Shown: piece after piece, positions 1-8,680 of the stretch
How the letters are laid out: each line of letters begins with the position of its first letter
Numbering within the stretch: position 1 is the stretch's first letter
DNA from: Streptococcus thalassemiae
Lineage (GTDB): Bacteria; Bacillota; Bacilli; Lactobacillales; Streptococcaceae
Length of the DNA stretch: 64,000 nucleotides
Assembly (NCBI RefSeq): GCF_903645285.1
Contig: NZ_CAHJXN010000001.1
Location: forward strand, 350,001 to 414,000
Direction of reading: 5' to 3'
Made by a program: the position numbers and the translations under genes
Notes under the pieces: generated by a model
What the model was told of the DNA's origin: nothing
Databases searched by the model: none
Seen by the model: only the letters and a program-made list of their open reading frames with translations

Positions 1-315
1 TTGCAAGGCATTGAGTTTGGATAGAAGAAAGAACTGCTGAAAGACAAAACCGATTTGTTGGTTGCGAACCTTGGCTAGTTGTTTTTCACCAAGTCCAGCC
101 ACTTCTTGACCTTCAAGATAATACTCTCCACTACTTGGTGTATCCAACATCCCAATCGTATTCATGAGAGTAGACTTACCAGAACCAGATGGTCCCATAA
201 TGGCAACAAACTCACCCTCATTCACTTCTAGGTTGATATTTTTAAGAACCTGCAGTTCTTGGTCACCGTTACGGTAGCTTCTGCAGATATTTTTTAGACT
301 AATTAGTTGCTTCAT
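1..315 (-). CDS. ABC transporter ATP-binding protein, 5' part (MacB-type efflux ATPase)
   Basis: The first 105 codons are present; the rest runs off the left edge. The product starts MKQLISLKNICRSYRNGD and shows a Walker A motif (GPSGSGKST) and a Q-loop (FVFQQFF), as in LolD/MacB-type ATPases that energise MacAB-like export. It starts at 315 and overlaps the stop of the upstream membrane fusion gene by 17 bases, so the two are translationally linked. By gene order this should match the pneumococcal Spr0693-0695 MacAB-like pump, with the permease gene expected just outside the window. Substrate cannot be read from the sequence. Confidence 0.93.
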   Translation of the reverse strand, partial: MKQLISLKNICRSYRNGDQELQVLKNINLEVNEGEFVAIMGPSGSGKSTLMNTIGMLDTPSSGEYYLEGQEVAGLGEKQLAKVRNQQIGFVFQQFFLLSKLNALQ

Positions 316-1504
316 CAGCCTTCACCTCTTTTCCTTCCTCTAGAGAAGACGTTGGGTTACTGATGACCTTGACTCCATTTGTCAGACCTGAAGTGATTTC
401 TTGGTTGTCTGCATCAGCATTACCCAAACCAACTTCCACTTTCTTGGCCTTTTTCTGCTCGTCAAGCACCCAGACATAGTTCTTATCATTTTCAGTCACA
501 ACACTTGTTAGAGGAACCAAAATGGCTTTACTCTTATTTTTGACCTCAACACTTACTGAGAATCCTTGTTTCAAATCACCGATTTCACTTGTAACATCAA
601 TAGTGTATGGATATTTAGAACCAGAATTACCAGAAGCTGCGGCAGCTGGACTAGCTGCTTCACCATTGTTTTTAGGATAGTCAGAAATATAGCTTAATTT
701 CCCAGTCCATTTTTTATCAGGATACACTTTAGAAGTAAAGCTTACTTCTTGACCTACAGATAGGTTGGCGAGGTTATATTCAGATAGTTCTCCCTTAACT
801 TGCAAGTTTTCATTACTTACGACATGAACGACTACTTGGCTAGCTCCTGTTGGAGATTTAGAAACATTGTGGTTGACTTCGACCACAGTTCCCTCTAGGG
901 TACTGAGAACCGTCATTGCATCTAACTGACTTTGAGCCTTACTTAATTGTGCTGCTGCATCTGCACGAGCATCACGGGCATCACCCAACTGAGCGTCAAT
1001 AGAAGCAACAGAATTTCCAGCCACTGGAGTTGGGCTTTGCACCGTTGCATCTTCTCCTCCTGCTGGCGCAGAGACTTGAGGAGCCGGAGCTGAAGCGGCT
1101 TCATTTCGTGCTTGATTGAGTTCATTGATATGACGATCTGCCTTAGCTACTGCTCGACTAGCTGAATCATAGGCCGCCTGCGCTTCTGAACTACTGTACT
1201 TGACTAAAGCCTGCCCTTCGCTGACCTTATCGCCCACAGAAACAAGGATTTCATCTAAATCTCCCTTGCTAGCATCAAAATAAACGTATTGTTCATTTTT
1301 TGCCGTTACTGTTCCTGACAATAAAACAGAGGATGCCACGCTTCCTTCCTTGGCAACAACAAGATGAGTAGCCTCATCTTTTACAGCAGTCTGAGATGGT
1401 TGTCTAAAGAGCAAAATCCCCCCAGCACCCAATACAACTACACTGGCAGCACCGATTGCTGCATACAATTGCCACTTTTTAGCTTTACCATTCTTTTTCT
1501 TCAT
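299..1504 (-). CDS. Membrane fusion protein of a MacA-like ABC efflux pump
   Basis: A 401-residue periplasmic-adaptor-like (HlyD/MacA) protein, expected to sit on the outer face of the membrane and link to an ABC permease. It has one N-terminal membrane helix (about residues 13-33), split lipoyl/barrel segments (near 58-100 and 198-300), and two helical arms (about 104-135 and 166-196). The arms are joined by a low-complexity Ala/Pro/Gly linker (about 137-164). The arms fit a coiled-coil hairpin. The ATPase gene follows with a 17-base overlap. By position this is the homologue of pneumococcal Spr0693, which forms a MacAB-like pump linked to antimicrobial peptide and drug export; that role is known for the family, not shown here. 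Confidence 0.9.
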   Translation of the reverse strand: MKKKNGKAKKWQLYAAIGAASVVVLGAGGILLFRQPSQTAVKDEATHLVVAKEGSVASSVLLSGTVTAKNEQYVYFDASKGDLDEILVSVGDKVSEGQALVKYSSSEAQAAYDSASRAVAKADRHINELNQARNEAASAPAPQVSAPAGGEDATVQSPTPVAGNSVASIDAQLGDARDARADAAAQLSKAQSQLDAMTVLSTLEGTVVEVNHNVSKSPTGASQVVVHVVSNENLQVKGELSEYNLANLSVGQEVSFTSKVYPDKKWTGKLSYISDYPKNNGEAASPAAAASGNSGSKYPYTIDVTSEIGDLKQGFSVSVEVKNKSKAILVPLTSVVTENDKNYVWVLDEQKKAKKVEVGLGNADADNQEITSGLTNGVKVISNPTSSLEEGKEVKADEATN

Positions 1505-1647
1505 AATGAAACTCCTTTTCTTTTTTACAATACTTTGCTATTATACCAAATTCCCCTCCAGCAAACAATGCAGTTCAGATGGAAATAATGACAGTTCAGG
1601 ATTAAACAATCGTTCGGAAATCCTTCTTTTTTTATTGTACTAGTTAT

Positions 1648-1676
1648 ATAATACACTATCTTGACTTATTTGGCAA
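1648..1676 (-). promoter_or_regulatory. Probable promoter of the MacA-like efflux operon
   Basis: On the minus strand a -35 box TTGCCA (1671-1676) and a -10 box TATTAT (1648-1653) are 17 bases apart. The leader before the efflux gene start at 1504 would be about 140 nt. The rest of the 1505-1791 gap holds no gene that I can see. The assignment is by consensus only. Confidence 0.5.
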
Positions 1677-1791
1677 GCTTTTTTGCAATTTTTTGTGCGT
1701 AGCAGATTTTTGCAATCAAATCAAAAAAAAGATAGAATATGACTATCAAAAAAGACACTCGACTATTTAAAAGAGTACAAAGGAGTTTTTA

Positions 1792-3138
1792 ATGAGAGAA
1801 TACGATATCATTGCTATCGGTGGAGGTAGCGGAGGAATCGCTACCATGAACCGTGCTGGTGAACATGGAGCCAAAGCAGCCGTTATTGAGGAAAAGAAAT
1901 TAGGTGGAACCTGTGTCAACGTCGGTTGTGTTCCTAAAAAAATCATGTGGTACGGGGCGCAAATCGCTGAGACTTTCCATCAATTTGGAGAAGACTACGG
2001 CTTTAAGACTACTGATCTTAACTTTGACTTTGCAACCCTACGTCGCAATCGTGAAGCCTACATTGATCGCGCTCGTTCTTCTTATGATGGTAGTTTTAAA
2101 CGCAACGGTGTAGACTTGATTGAAGGTCATGCTGAATTTGTAGATTCTCATACTGTAAGCGTAAATGGTGAACTGATTCGTGCTAAACATATCGTGATTG
2201 CTACAGGTGCCCATCCAAGTATTCCTAATATTCCTGGTGCTGAGCTAGGTGGCTCTTCTGATGATGTATTTGCCTGGGAAGAACTTCCAGAGTCAGTTGC
2301 CATTCTAGGCGCTGGTTATATCGCCGTTGAATTAGCTGGCGTACTCCACACTTTTGGTGTCAAGACAGATCTCTTTGTTCGCCGCGATCGTCCTTTACGT
2401 GGTTTTGATTCCTACATCGTTGAAGGTTTGGTCAAGGAAATGGAAAGAACAAACTTACCACTTCACACTCACAAAGTCCCTGTCAAGTTAGAAAAAACTA
2501 CTGACGGCATTACCATTCATTTCGAAGATGGTACTAGTCACACAGCTAGCCAAGTTATCTGGGCTACAGGCCGCCGTCCAAACGTTAAGGGCTTGCAACT
2601 TGAAAAAGCTGGAGTGACTCTGAACGAACGTGGCTTTATCCAAGTGGATGAATACCAAAATACTGTTGTTGAGGGACTCTATGCTCTAGGTGATGTAACG
2701 GGCGAGAAAGAACTGACTCCAGTTGCAATCAAGGCCGGACGTACCCTATCTGAACGTCTCTTTAACGGAAAAACTACTGCAAAAATGGATTACTCAACTA
2801 TTCCAACTGTTGTCTTTTCACACCCTGCTATCGGAACTGTTGGTTTGACAGAAGAGCAAGCTATTAAAGAATACGGTCAAGACCAAATCAAGGTTTATAA
2901 ATCAAGCTTTGCATCTATGTACTCTGCTTGCACTCGCAACCGTCAAGAATCCCGTTTCAAACTCATAACAGCTGGTTCAGAAGAAAAAGTTGTCGGACTT
3001 CATGGAATTGGCTACGGCGTTGATGAAATGATTCAGGGATTTGCCGTTGCTATCAAAATGGGAGCAACCAAGGCAGACTTTGATGCAACTGTGGCGATTC
3101 ACCCAACTGCATCCGAAGAATTTGTAACCATGCGTTAA
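1792..3138 (+). CDS. gor: Glutathione-disulfide reductase
   Basis: A 448-residue FAD- and NADPH-dependent flavoprotein that reduces oxidised glutathione. It has the FAD loop GGGSGG (10-15), the redox cysteines in GGTCVNVGC (C41 and C46), an NADPH fold (GAGYIA followed by an RRDRPLR stretch typical of NADPH rather than NADH), and the C-terminal HPTASEE motif with catalytic H437 and E442. Length is normal. An AAAGGAG ribosome site lies 7-10 bases before the ATG. The gene stands alone between divergent efflux genes and bioY. Pneumococci do not make glutathione but import it, so this enzyme recycles a scavenged thiol against the cell's own peroxide; that is background knowledge. Confidence 0.96.
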   Translation: MREYDIIAIGGGSGGIATMNRAGEHGAKAAVIEEKKLGGTCVNVGCVPKKIMWYGAQIAETFHQFGEDYGFKTTDLNFDFATLRRNREAYIDRARSSYDGSFKRNGVDLIEGHAEFVDSHTVSVNGELIRAKHIVIATGAHPSIPNIPGAELGGSSDDVFAWEELPESVAILGAGYIAVELAGVLHTFGVKTDLFVRRDRPLRGFDSYIVEGLVKEMERTNLPLHTHKVPVKLEKTTDGITIHFEDGTSHTASQVIWATGRRPNVKGLQLEKAGVTLNERGFIQVDEYQNTVVEGLYALGDVTGEKELTPVAIKAGRTLSERLFNGKTTAKMDYSTIPTVVFSHPAIGTVGLTEEQAIKEYGQDQIKVYKSSFASMYSACTRNRQESRFKLITAGSEEKVVGLHGIGYGVDEMIQGFAVAIKMGATKADFDATVAIHPTASEEFVTMR

Positions 3139-3146
3139 TCGAAACA

Positions 3147-3182
3147 AAAGAAGCTGATACAAATGTGTCTGCTTCTTTTTTG
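3147..3182 (+). terminator. Terminator of gor
   Basis: A hairpin with an AGAAGC/GCTTCT stem base is followed by a T run, directly after the gor stop codon. Confidence 0.75.
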
Positions 3183-3273
3183 ATGTCTTACAAATCTACA
3201 AAAAAATTATCCAACTTAACCAATAAGCAAAATCGGCCGTTACAGTGTTTGTTACCTTGTTTTTAAAAATTGA

Positions 3274-3334
3274 TTGACAATAATTACGCTACGAGTATAA
3301 TAGTTACTATACATCAGAAAAGAGGTTAACTATT
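3274..3334 (+). promoter_or_regulatory. bioY promoter with probable BirA operator
   Basis: A promoter is formed by TTGACA (3274-3279) and TATAAT (3296-3301), 16 bases apart. Overlapping it is an inverted repeat, AATAGTTA (3299-3306) and TAACTATT (3327-3334). The right arm extends inward to GGTTAACTATT. The 20-nt gap matches the spacing of BirA operators (GTTAACC, about 14-15 nt, GGTTAAC). The left arm covers the -10 end and the right arm covers the ribosome site and reaches the TTG start region. Biotin-dependent repression is inferred from the site and the gene it precedes. Confidence 0.65.
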
Positions 3335-3871
3335 TTGAAAAAAGCTCACATTTATGCTATACCTGCTATTGGGGCTGCTCTCATTGCTGTTTTGGCACAA
3401 ATCAGTCTTCCAATTGGACCCGTCCCCTTCACTCTGCAAAACTTTGCAATCGGCTTGATTGCTACTGTCTTTAGACCGAGAGAGGCTGTACTTTCTGTTG
3501 GACTCTATCTTCTTCTAGGTGCTATCGGTCTTCCTGTTTTTGCAGGAGGTGGAGCTGGTTTTCAGGCTTTAGTTGGTCCCACTGCAGGCTATCTTTGGTT
3601 TTATCTTGTATACTCTGGACTTACTTCTTCCCTAACTAACAGCAAGAGTGGTGTTGTCAAGATTTTTCTTGCCAACCTCTTGGGTGATGCCCTTGTCTTT
3701 ATCGGAGGGATTCTTAGCTTGCATTTCCTAGCTGGAATGGCATTTGAAAAAGCTCTTGTTGTGGGGGTATTTCCCTTTATCATCCCAGATCTTGGTAAAA
3801 TTATTGCTATTAGTATTATTAGCCGTCCACTACTTCAACGCCTTAAAAATCAGGCTTACTTTGCTAACTAA
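3335..3871 (+). CDS. bioY: Biotin transporter substrate-binding subunit BioY
   Basis: A 178-residue integral membrane protein of the BioY family, the S component that binds biotin for an energy-coupling factor transporter. It has about six hydrophobic helices and family segments such as QISLPIGPVPFTLQNFA near residues 22-38 and GAIGLPVFAGGGAGF. It starts at a TTG codon, supported by an AGAGG ribosome site 7 bases upstream; no better ATG exists. No bioMN genes are adjacent, so it presumably shares the general ECF module encoded elsewhere. A BirA-like operator overlaps its promoter. Confidence 0.93.
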   Translation: MKKAHIYAIPAIGAALIAVLAQISLPIGPVPFTLQNFAIGLIATVFRPREAVLSVGLYLLLGAIGLPVFAGGGAGFQALVGPTAGYLWFYLVYSGLTSSLTNSKSGVVKIFLANLLGDALVFIGGILSLHFLAGMAFEKALVVGVFPFIIPDLGKIIAISIISRPLLQRLKNQAYFAN

Positions 3872-3912
3872 AAAAGGATATCGAGTTGCCATGACTCAAT
3901 ATCCTTTTCTTT
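3872..3912. terminator. Bidirectional terminator between bioY and the PC4-like gene
   Basis: A stem AAAAGGATAT...ATATCCTTTT with an inner GAGT/ACTC pairing and T runs on both strands separates the convergent genes. Confidence 0.8.
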
Positions 3913-3924
3913 CATTTTAAAAAC

Positions 3925-4140
3925 TTAGTTTCCTTTAAAAGCATCCACCATCGTTTGAAATTCTTCATTGGAGAGAGTAATCCCTTTGCCCATTTTAGTA
4001 TGATCTGGACTCCAAGCACGAATATCAAACTTTGCAGGGGCACCATTAAAGCTCACACGGTTGATTTCCTTGGTCCAACCTTTTTCGTTTTCAGAAAGAG
4101 TCAACAAGTGCTCTTCGATTTCAAATGTAAATTCTGCCAT
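3925..4140 (-). CDS. YdbC/PC4-like single-stranded DNA binding protein
   Basis: A 71-residue protein starting MAEFTFEIEEHLLTLS and containing WTKEINRVSFNG and FDIRAWSPDH. These are hallmarks of the YdbC family, small bacterial relatives of the eukaryotic coactivator PC4 that bind single-stranded nucleic acid through a beta sheet. It is a single-gene unit with a good ribosome site (AAGGAGAAGAAA) before the ATG. Its cellular role is not settled in streptococci. Length matches the family. Confidence 0.82.
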   Translation of the reverse strand: MAEFTFEIEEHLLTLSENEKGWTKEINRVSFNGAPAKFDIRAWSPDHTKMGKGITLSNEEFQTMVDAFKGN

Positions 4141-4238
4141 TTTCTTCTCCTTTTTTAGCTTTCATCTGATTATTCGTAAAATCTTGTAGATTTTAGGAAA
4201 ATTTTATATAATATTGATATAAAAGAAGGGAGGCCAAT

Positions 4239-4559
4239 ATGAGACATAAATTCCAGCAAGTTCTAGGTAAAATACATGACTTTTTAAATGGACATGAAGA
4301 ACCAGACCAGACTGAAAGCAACTCCCTTACAGCCACTATTGAAGAGGCTATCCAGAAACAAACCGCTGTTCACCTTATCTTGTCTGAGACAAGCTTTACA
4401 GGTAACATCATCAAATACGATCAGCAAGGACAGCAAATTATCGTGAAAAATTTTGCCAAAAATGTGACCCGTATTATCCGCATAAGCGATATTCAACGCC
4501 TGCGATTTGTCCCTTCAACTGTCCAAACAGCCCAAAAAAATAGATTTAAGAAAGAGTGA
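4239..4559 (+). CDS. Conserved hypothetical protein, 106 residues
   Basis: I do not recognise a named family. The product is soluble and basic at its C terminus. Residues 1-45 look helical and charged; residues 45-92 look like a small beta fold (AVHLILSETSFTGNIIKY, then IIVKNFAKNVTRIIRISDI) resembling SH3- or Sm-like barrels. That fold guess is inference only. An AAGGGAGG ribosome site lies 6-7 bases before the ATG, and the gene ends at a bidirectional terminator, so it is very probably real. Confidence 0.75.
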   Translation: MRHKFQQVLGKIHDFLNGHEEPDQTESNSLTATIEEAIQKQTAVHLILSETSFTGNIIKYDQQGQQIIVKNFAKNVTRIIRISDIQRLRFVPSTVQTAQKNRFKKE

Positions 4560-4588
4560 GATGTAGTTGCTTCATCCCACTCTTTTTC
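4548..4588. terminator. Bidirectional terminator
   Basis: AAAGAGTG...CACTCTTT forms a stem, with an inner GATG/CATC pairing, A/T-rich on both sides. It lies between two convergent genes. Confidence 0.8.
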
Positions 4589-4927
4589 TTAGCGAATTTG
4601 TTCAAAATGTAAATGAACAGCGATATGGTCTCCATAACCACTTCTTTCCAAGTCACGTTGTAGACGATAGGAAATGTAGTGTTCTGCAATGGTAATGTAA
4701 CCTGCACCCAATAAACGATGTTCAACCATAGATTGAATCATACTGATAGTCGCACGTTCCACCTTGGCCTCTTCCAAATCCAAAACCACTTTCTTAGTGA
4801 CTTGTGCAAGGTTTTGACGCAAATCATCTGTCAATACATAGACAGTCTGGGCTGCCTTTAAGATAGCTTGGTAAATCTTATCTGGATTAAATTCAGCAAT
4901 TTCTCCATCACGTTTGATTACTTGCAT
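4589..4927 (-). CDS. ATP-cone domain protein
   Basis: A 112-residue protein made almost entirely of one ATP-cone domain: MQVIKRDGEIAEFNPDKIYQ then ILKA...VYVLTDDLRQNL...VEHRLLGAGYITIAEHYISYR. This domain binds ATP/dATP in ribonucleotide reductases and in NrdR. The zinc ribbon of NrdR is absent, so it is not NrdR. It is downstream of trmD with only 11 bases between, probably in the same operon. Function is unknown; a nucleotide-sensing role is inferred from the domain. Confidence 0.85.
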   Translation of the reverse strand: MQVIKRDGEIAEFNPDKIYQAILKAAQTVYVLTDDLRQNLAQVTKKVVLDLEEAKVERATISMIQSMVEHRLLGAGYITIAEHYISYRLQRDLERSGYGDHIAVHLHFEQIR

Positions 4928-4938
4928 AGGTTTCTCCT

Positions 4939-5658
4939 TTATTCTTTGTTTTCTTTAATTTCTGCCAGCATTTTTTCTTCTTCTGCTGTCAGTTGATAAT
5001 CTTCAAGCAAATCCGGTCTGCGCTCGTAGGTTTTCTTTAAACTCTCATACAGGCGCCACTGACGAATCTTTTCATGGTGCCCGCTCATCAGAACATCTGG
5101 GACAACCATGCCTCGATAATCATAGGGACGTGTGTACTGAGGGTATTCAAGAAGGCCTGAAGAAAAACTATCATCTTGGTGGCTAGACTCCTTGCCAATC
5201 ACTTCTGGAATCAGGCGTACCGTAGCATCAATCATGGTCATAGCCGCCAATTCCCCACCAGTCAAGACATAGTCGCCCAGGGAGATCTCATCTGTCACCA
5301 AGGTCTTAATGCGCTCATCATAACCCTCGTAGTGCCCACAGATAAAGATTAGCTCTTCCTCTTGAGCTAAATCCTCAGCATAGGCCTGATCGAACTGTTT
5401 CCCTGCAGGATCGAGAAGGATGACGCGAGGATTTTTCTTTTCAATAGCATCAAAGGCATCGAAAATAGGTTGGACTCGGAGCAGCATCCCCTGACCGCCT
5501 CCGTAGGGCTCATCGTCGACATGGCGGGCCTTTTCAGCATTTTCTCGAAAATTATGATACTGGATATCCAAGAGCCCTTTTTCACGAGCCTTTCCAACAA
5601 TTGAGTGCTCTAGCGGAGAAAACATCTCTGGAAAAAGGGTTAAAATATCAATCTTCAT
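4939..5658 (-). CDS. trmD: tRNA (guanine-N1-)-methyltransferase TrmD
   Basis: A 239-residue SPOUT methyltransferase that makes m1G37 in tRNAs, preventing +1 frameshifting. The deep trefoil knot that holds S-adenosylmethionine is seen in GHYEGYDER (108-116) and [11 protein letters not shown] (126-136). The N terminus [13 protein letters not shown] and the DPAGKQFDQ segment are also typical. The start codon lies inside the end of rimM (11-base overlap), the common rimM-trmD arrangement. Confidence 0.97.
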   Translation of the reverse strand: MKIDILTLFPEMFSPLEHSIVGKAREKGLLDIQYHNFRENAEKARHVDDEPYGGGQGMLLRVQPIFDAFDAIEKKNPRVILLDPAGKQFDQAYAEDLAQEEELIFICGHYEGYDERIKTLVTDEISLGDYVLTGGELAAMTMIDATVRLIPEVIGKESSHQDDSFSSGLLEYPQYTRPYDYRGMVVPDVLMSGHHEKIRQWRLYESLKKTYERRPDLLEDYQLTAEEEKMLAEIKENKE

Positions 5659-6166
5659 CGTCTAACCCTTCTAAGATTTCCACATCGACGCGGTTATTTG
5701 GAATATCAACATTGAGAACCACTGGTGGGATATAAGGCAATAATAAATCACGCTTGCCTTTTCGCTTGACCACCCAGACATCGTTGGCACCTGGTTGCAG
5801 GATTTCCTTGATGGTTCCAATCAAGTTATCACCCTCATAGACTTCCAAACCGATAATCTCGTGATAGTAGAATTCACCATCGTCTAGGTCATTCAAATCT
5901 TCCTCAGCAACCTTGAGACTGTATCCCTTGTACTTTTCGATAGCGTTTATATGGTACATATCTTTGAATTTAATAATGTCAAAGTTCTTCTGTTTACGGT
6001 GGCTAGCGATAGTCACTGTTTGGACAAACTGATCTTTTTCATCAAACAAAGCCAGCTCAGCCCCTTTTTTAAACCGTTCTTCTGCAAAATCCGTCACAGA
6101 CAAGACTCGCATCTCACCCTGCAACCCCTGCGTATTGACGATTTTCCCAACATTAAAGTAGTTCAT
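5648..6166 (-). CDS. rimM: 16S rRNA processing protein RimM
   Basis: A 172-residue ribosome maturation factor that binds S19 and assists late 30S head assembly. The N-terminal beta barrel begins [20 protein letters not shown]; the C-terminal PRC barrel includes [18 protein letters not shown] and [14 protein letters not shown]. Its end overlaps the start of trmD by 11 bases. In many Firmicutes the order is rpsP-khpA-rimM-trmD; here a hydrolase and a MazG-like gene separate rpsP-khpA from rimM-trmD. Confidence 0.96.
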   Translation of the reverse strand: MNYFNVGKIVNTQGLQGEMRVLSVTDFAEERFKKGAELALFDEKDQFVQTVTIASHRKQKNFDIIKFKDMYHINAIEKYKGYSLKVAEEDLNDLDDGEFYYHEIIGLEVYEGDNLIGTIKEILQPGANDVWVVKRKGKRDLLLPYIPPVVLNVDIPNNRVDVEILEGLDDED

Positions 6167-6196
6167 CTTGTCTCCTGTACTCTATTTCTATCCATC

Positions 6197-6985
6197 TTAT
6201 TCTGACAATTCTCGAATAATAGTCGCAATTTTTTCGGATTCTGACCATTGTAAATAATGGTGATTCCCTCCTAAAATGAGTTTAGTATTGGAAGTCCAAT
6301 ATTCTGATTCTCTGTACTCTTTTTCTCTGTAAGGCTGACAAAAAACAAATACAGGGATACAATCTGGTATTGATACATCCTCAAAATCTTCCTCAGTAAT
6401 CTCTCCAGATATCTGAAATCCTGGATTTTGCTTTTCTAACTCTAAGCCTTTTTCTTGCATTATTTCCCAGATTTCTTTATTCGTTTCAGGACTAAATGTT
6501 GCTTGAGTTAAGTTCTTAAAATAAAGTTCAGGATCACACTCGTCAATCAGCCTCATCTGCTCTTCCATTTCTGGATAAGGATTTTCTGAAAAATCAGCAA
6601 ACATGATTTTTTTAGTTGTCGGTTCAATTGCTAGTAAAGCCTGACACTTAATTGATTTGTTGAGTAATTTGCAAGCTAAAATTCCACTCAAACTATGTAC
6701 ACAAAGTATATATTCAAAAATCGCCAATTCTTCAAGCACTTCATAAACTGCATCTGCAAGATTATCTAGATTTTTTCCAGTTTGGTCATGAATCGGACTC
6801 CTACCTGTGTTCGGAAAATCAATTGTCAAATAACCAATTGTAGGAGGAAGTTTTTCAAGTATAAGTGAAAAATTTTCATAACTTGGTAGCAAACCTGCGC
6901 CACTTAAACAAACTAGCATTTTCTTTTGCTTTTGATAAGTAACAGAGAGACTACCAATCTCTGTAGATACTTCAAACCTCTTCAT
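6197..6985 (-). CDS. Alpha/beta hydrolase family protein
   Basis: About 262 residues with an alpha/beta hydrolase layout. There is an oxyanion-side segment LSGAGLLPSYENF, a TIDFPNTGRS turn like the DxxGxGxS motif of this family, a nucleophile elbow VHSLSG near residue 100, and a C-terminal GGNHHYLQW that could carry the catalytic histidine. I prefer the ATG at 6985; an in-frame GTG at 6997 would add four residues but has a poorer ribosome site. Substrate is unknown. It lies between rimM and the MazG-like gene, and is AT-richer than rimM-trmD, so it may be a later arrival. Confidence 0.78.
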   Translation of the reverse strand: MKRFEVSTEIGSLSVTYQKQKKMLVCLSGAGLLPSYENFSLILEKLPPTIGYLTIDFPNTGRSPIHDQTGKNLDNLADAVYEVLEELAIFEYILCVHSLSGILACKLLNKSIKCQALLAIEPTTKKIMFADFSENPYPEMEEQMRLIDECDPELYFKNLTQATFSPETNKEIWEIMQEKGLELEKQNPGFQISGEITEEDFEDVSIPDCIPVFVFCQPYREKEYRESEYWTSNTKLILGGNHHYLQWSESEKIATIIRELSE

Positions 6986-7019
6986 AAAGAAATCCACTCA
7001 TTCTATATAATGAATTATT

Positions 7020-7061
7020 AAAAATCCTTATCCTTTATTTTATCATGTTCCAAGGATTTTC
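7020..7061. terminator. Possible terminator after the MazG-like gene
   Basis: AAAATCCTT and AAGGATTTT form inverted arms around a long (about 24-nt) AT-rich loop. The loop is large, so this call is weak. Confidence 0.35.
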
Positions 7062-7088
7062 TCAAGTTGGAGGAAGGGGACAACATCT

Positions 7089-7415
7089 CTACTTTCCATT
7101 CAAAAATCCTTCCAAATCACGTTCATGCTGATATTTGATAGACGCCTTTTTGTCTTTTTCAAAAATAGTCTTGGTTAGATCTATGTCGTTGATGGCCGCA
7201 ATTGCGACAGTGTAGTGAATAATATCAGCCAGTTCTTTTGCTAGTTCCTCGTTCGAATCTTGAACTCCTTCTTTTCTACCAGAACGACCATTCAAAACCT
7301 CAGCTACTTCTCCGACTTCCTCCACTAACTTCATAAAGAGACCTTCCTCAGTTCGAGACTGCTGGTAATGTTCCAGTAGGTAGTCTTGTAATTGTCTAAA
7401 CGTTAAATCTTTCAT
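7089..7415 (-). CDS. MazG-like nucleotide pyrophosphohydrolase
   Basis: A 108-residue all-helical protein with the metal-binding EExxE of the MazG/dUTPase-like superfamily (KLVEEVGEVAE) and a second acidic motif ELADIIHYTV. Members hydrolyse NTPs to NMP and pyrophosphate and often clean up non-canonical nucleotides. The start is set at 7415 because GGAGCAGGAT precedes that ATG. A longer reading from 7445 would begin inside the hairpin that terminates the khpA transcript. Function beyond the fold is inferred. Confidence 0.82.
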   Translation of the reverse strand: MKDLTFRQLQDYLLEHYQQSRTEEGLFMKLVEEVGEVAEVLNGRSGRKEGVQDSNEELAKELADIIHYTVAIAAINDIDLTKTIFEKDKKASIKYQHERDLEGFLNGK

Positions 7416-7430
7416 ATCCTGCTCCTTGCA

Positions 7431-7454
7431 AAAAAAGCGAGACATTCGTCCCGC
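7431..7454 (-). terminator. Terminator of rpsP-khpA
   Basis: On the minus strand GCGGGAC and GTCTCGC pair closely and are followed by a run of six or more T. It lies directly after khpA. Confidence 0.8.
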
Positions 7455-7459
7455 CCTTC

Positions 7460-7699
7460 TTATTTTTCGTCAATAACGATTCTTACTTTTTTGTCTTCAG
7501 TTGGGACAGAGTAGACAATCGTTCTTATCGCAGAAATAGTGCGACCCTTACGACCGATTACACGACCCACATCACTTTGATCAAGATCCAAATGATATTC
7601 CAAAAATTCTGGTGTATCTTCTATCTTGATAGTTAAGGCATCTGGTTGTGAAATCAAGGGTTTCACAATCGCAATAATAAGATTTTCAATCGTATCCAT
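7460..7699 (-). CDS. khpA: KH-domain RNA-binding protein KhpA
   Basis: A 79-residue single KH domain with the nucleic-acid gripping loop in [18 protein letters not shown]. In pneumococcus KhpA pairs with KhpB (EloR) and affects cell elongation and division. Gene position right after rpsP (19 bases apart) is conserved in Firmicutes, and the pair ends at a strong terminator. Confidence 0.94.
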   Translation of the reverse strand: MDTIENLIIAIVKPLISQPDALTIKIEDTPEFLEYHLDLDQSDVGRVIGRKGRTISAIRTIVYSVPTEDKKVRIVIDEK

Positions 7700-7718
7700 C
7701 TGTCAACCTACTTTAAAC

Positions 7719-7991
7719 TTATTTTGAGAATTTAGAATCGTGGAATTTCTTCAATACACCTTCTTTTGAAAGGATGTTGCGAACTGTATCTGAAGGTTGA
7801 GCTCCATCAGCCAACCATGCAAGAACGCGGTCTTCTTTCAAAGTTACTTGGTTTTCAGCAACAAGTGGGTTGTAAGTTCCAACTGTTTCGATGAAACGTC
7901 CGTCACGTGGTGAACGTGAATCTGCTACGTTGATACGGTAGAAAGGTTTTTTCTTAGAACCCATACGAGTCAAACGGATTTTAACTGCCAT
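7719..7991 (-). CDS. rpsP: 30S ribosomal protein S16
   Basis: A 90-residue ribosomal protein beginning [20 protein letters not shown], the standard S16 N terminus, followed by [21 protein letters not shown]. It binds 16S rRNA in the 30S body. It is the first gene of the rpsP-khpA unit and has an AAAGAGAC ribosome site before its ATG. Confidence 0.98.
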   Translation of the reverse strand: MAVKIRLTRMGSKKKPFYRINVADSRSPRDGRFIETVGTYNPLVAENQVTLKEDRVLAWLADGAQPSDTVRNILSKEGVLKKFHDSKFSK

Positions 7992-8134
7992 TTTTAAAGT
8001 CTCTTTTCTTATTTTTTATTTCGGTGAAATAGCTGAGCTATTTAGCACATGTTCTATTATAGCAGATTTCTGACAGGTGTCAAGAAAAAAACTTGACAGA
8101 CTATAAAATTTTTAAACCATTTATAAATTTGTTA

Positions 8135-8560
8135 GAAGTAGGAAATAAATGTTTGAAAGAGGCTATCAGTGAATACTATTTTAGAAAAATGTGATAAAGA
8201 CCACCAAGTTAAGCCCTTCATCTCACCTGAACATGATTTGAATGCTTGGCTCCTAAATCCCAAGCGAAATATCAAGGATTTTAAGAAAGATATCTACTAA
8301 TTTTAGTTTATAAAATATGAATCAATAGATTCTAAATAGGGGAATAATTTAGTTCTATAAAAATTAACTTCTACACCTACAACGCCTATTCTGACAGACT
8401 TTGTAACAGTCTAAGAAAAAAAGTAGATATTCATACAGTATCTAGATTTTTCAAAAATTCTTTATCATCAAATATTATTAACGAAACTATCCAAACCAAA
8501 TCCGATGCATTGCTTCAAAGAATTCTTTAGTTGTTTGACTATCATGGGCTTTTATTAAAA
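8135..8560 (+). pseudogene. Gene remnant region
   Basis: The 7992-8680 gap holds no intact gene. A short frame from a GTG at 8170 to the stop at 8300 gives about 43 residues (containing HDLNAWLLNPKRNIKDFKKD). An ATG just upstream (MFERGYQ) is one frameshift away. Later stretches give other broken frames. This reads as the decayed 3' part of a larger gene that I cannot identify. It may once have been linked to the membrane protein/XRE pair that follows. Confidence 0.35.
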
Positions 8561-8615
8561 AATTTTTTCAAATAATTGCCACCTTGGCACATAAATTCTT
8601 GCTTTCCGAATTTAA

Positions 8616-8664
8616 ATGTGATATATTTATAACATAAAATTTAAGTGTTATATATTTATAACAC
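8616..8664 (+). promoter_or_regulatory. Two tandem palindromic operators before the membrane protein/XRE pair
   Basis: A perfect inverted repeat, GTGTTATA (8645-8652) and TATAACAC (8657-8664), lies 16 bases before the ATG at 8681. A second copy at 8616-8635 has one mismatched pair, 29 bases upstream. The surrounding TTTAAnTGT and AACAnAAAA bases are also repeated. Two operators of this kind directly before a regulator operon fit autorepression by the XRE protein encoded at 9262. The binding is inferred. Confidence 0.6.
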
Positions 8665-8680
8665 AAAAAAGGAGTCTATC

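Noticed and set aside
7416..7445. Ten-residue longer start of the MazG-like gene
   Set aside because: That ATG is inside the khpA terminator hairpin; the ATG at 7415 has a proper ribosome site.
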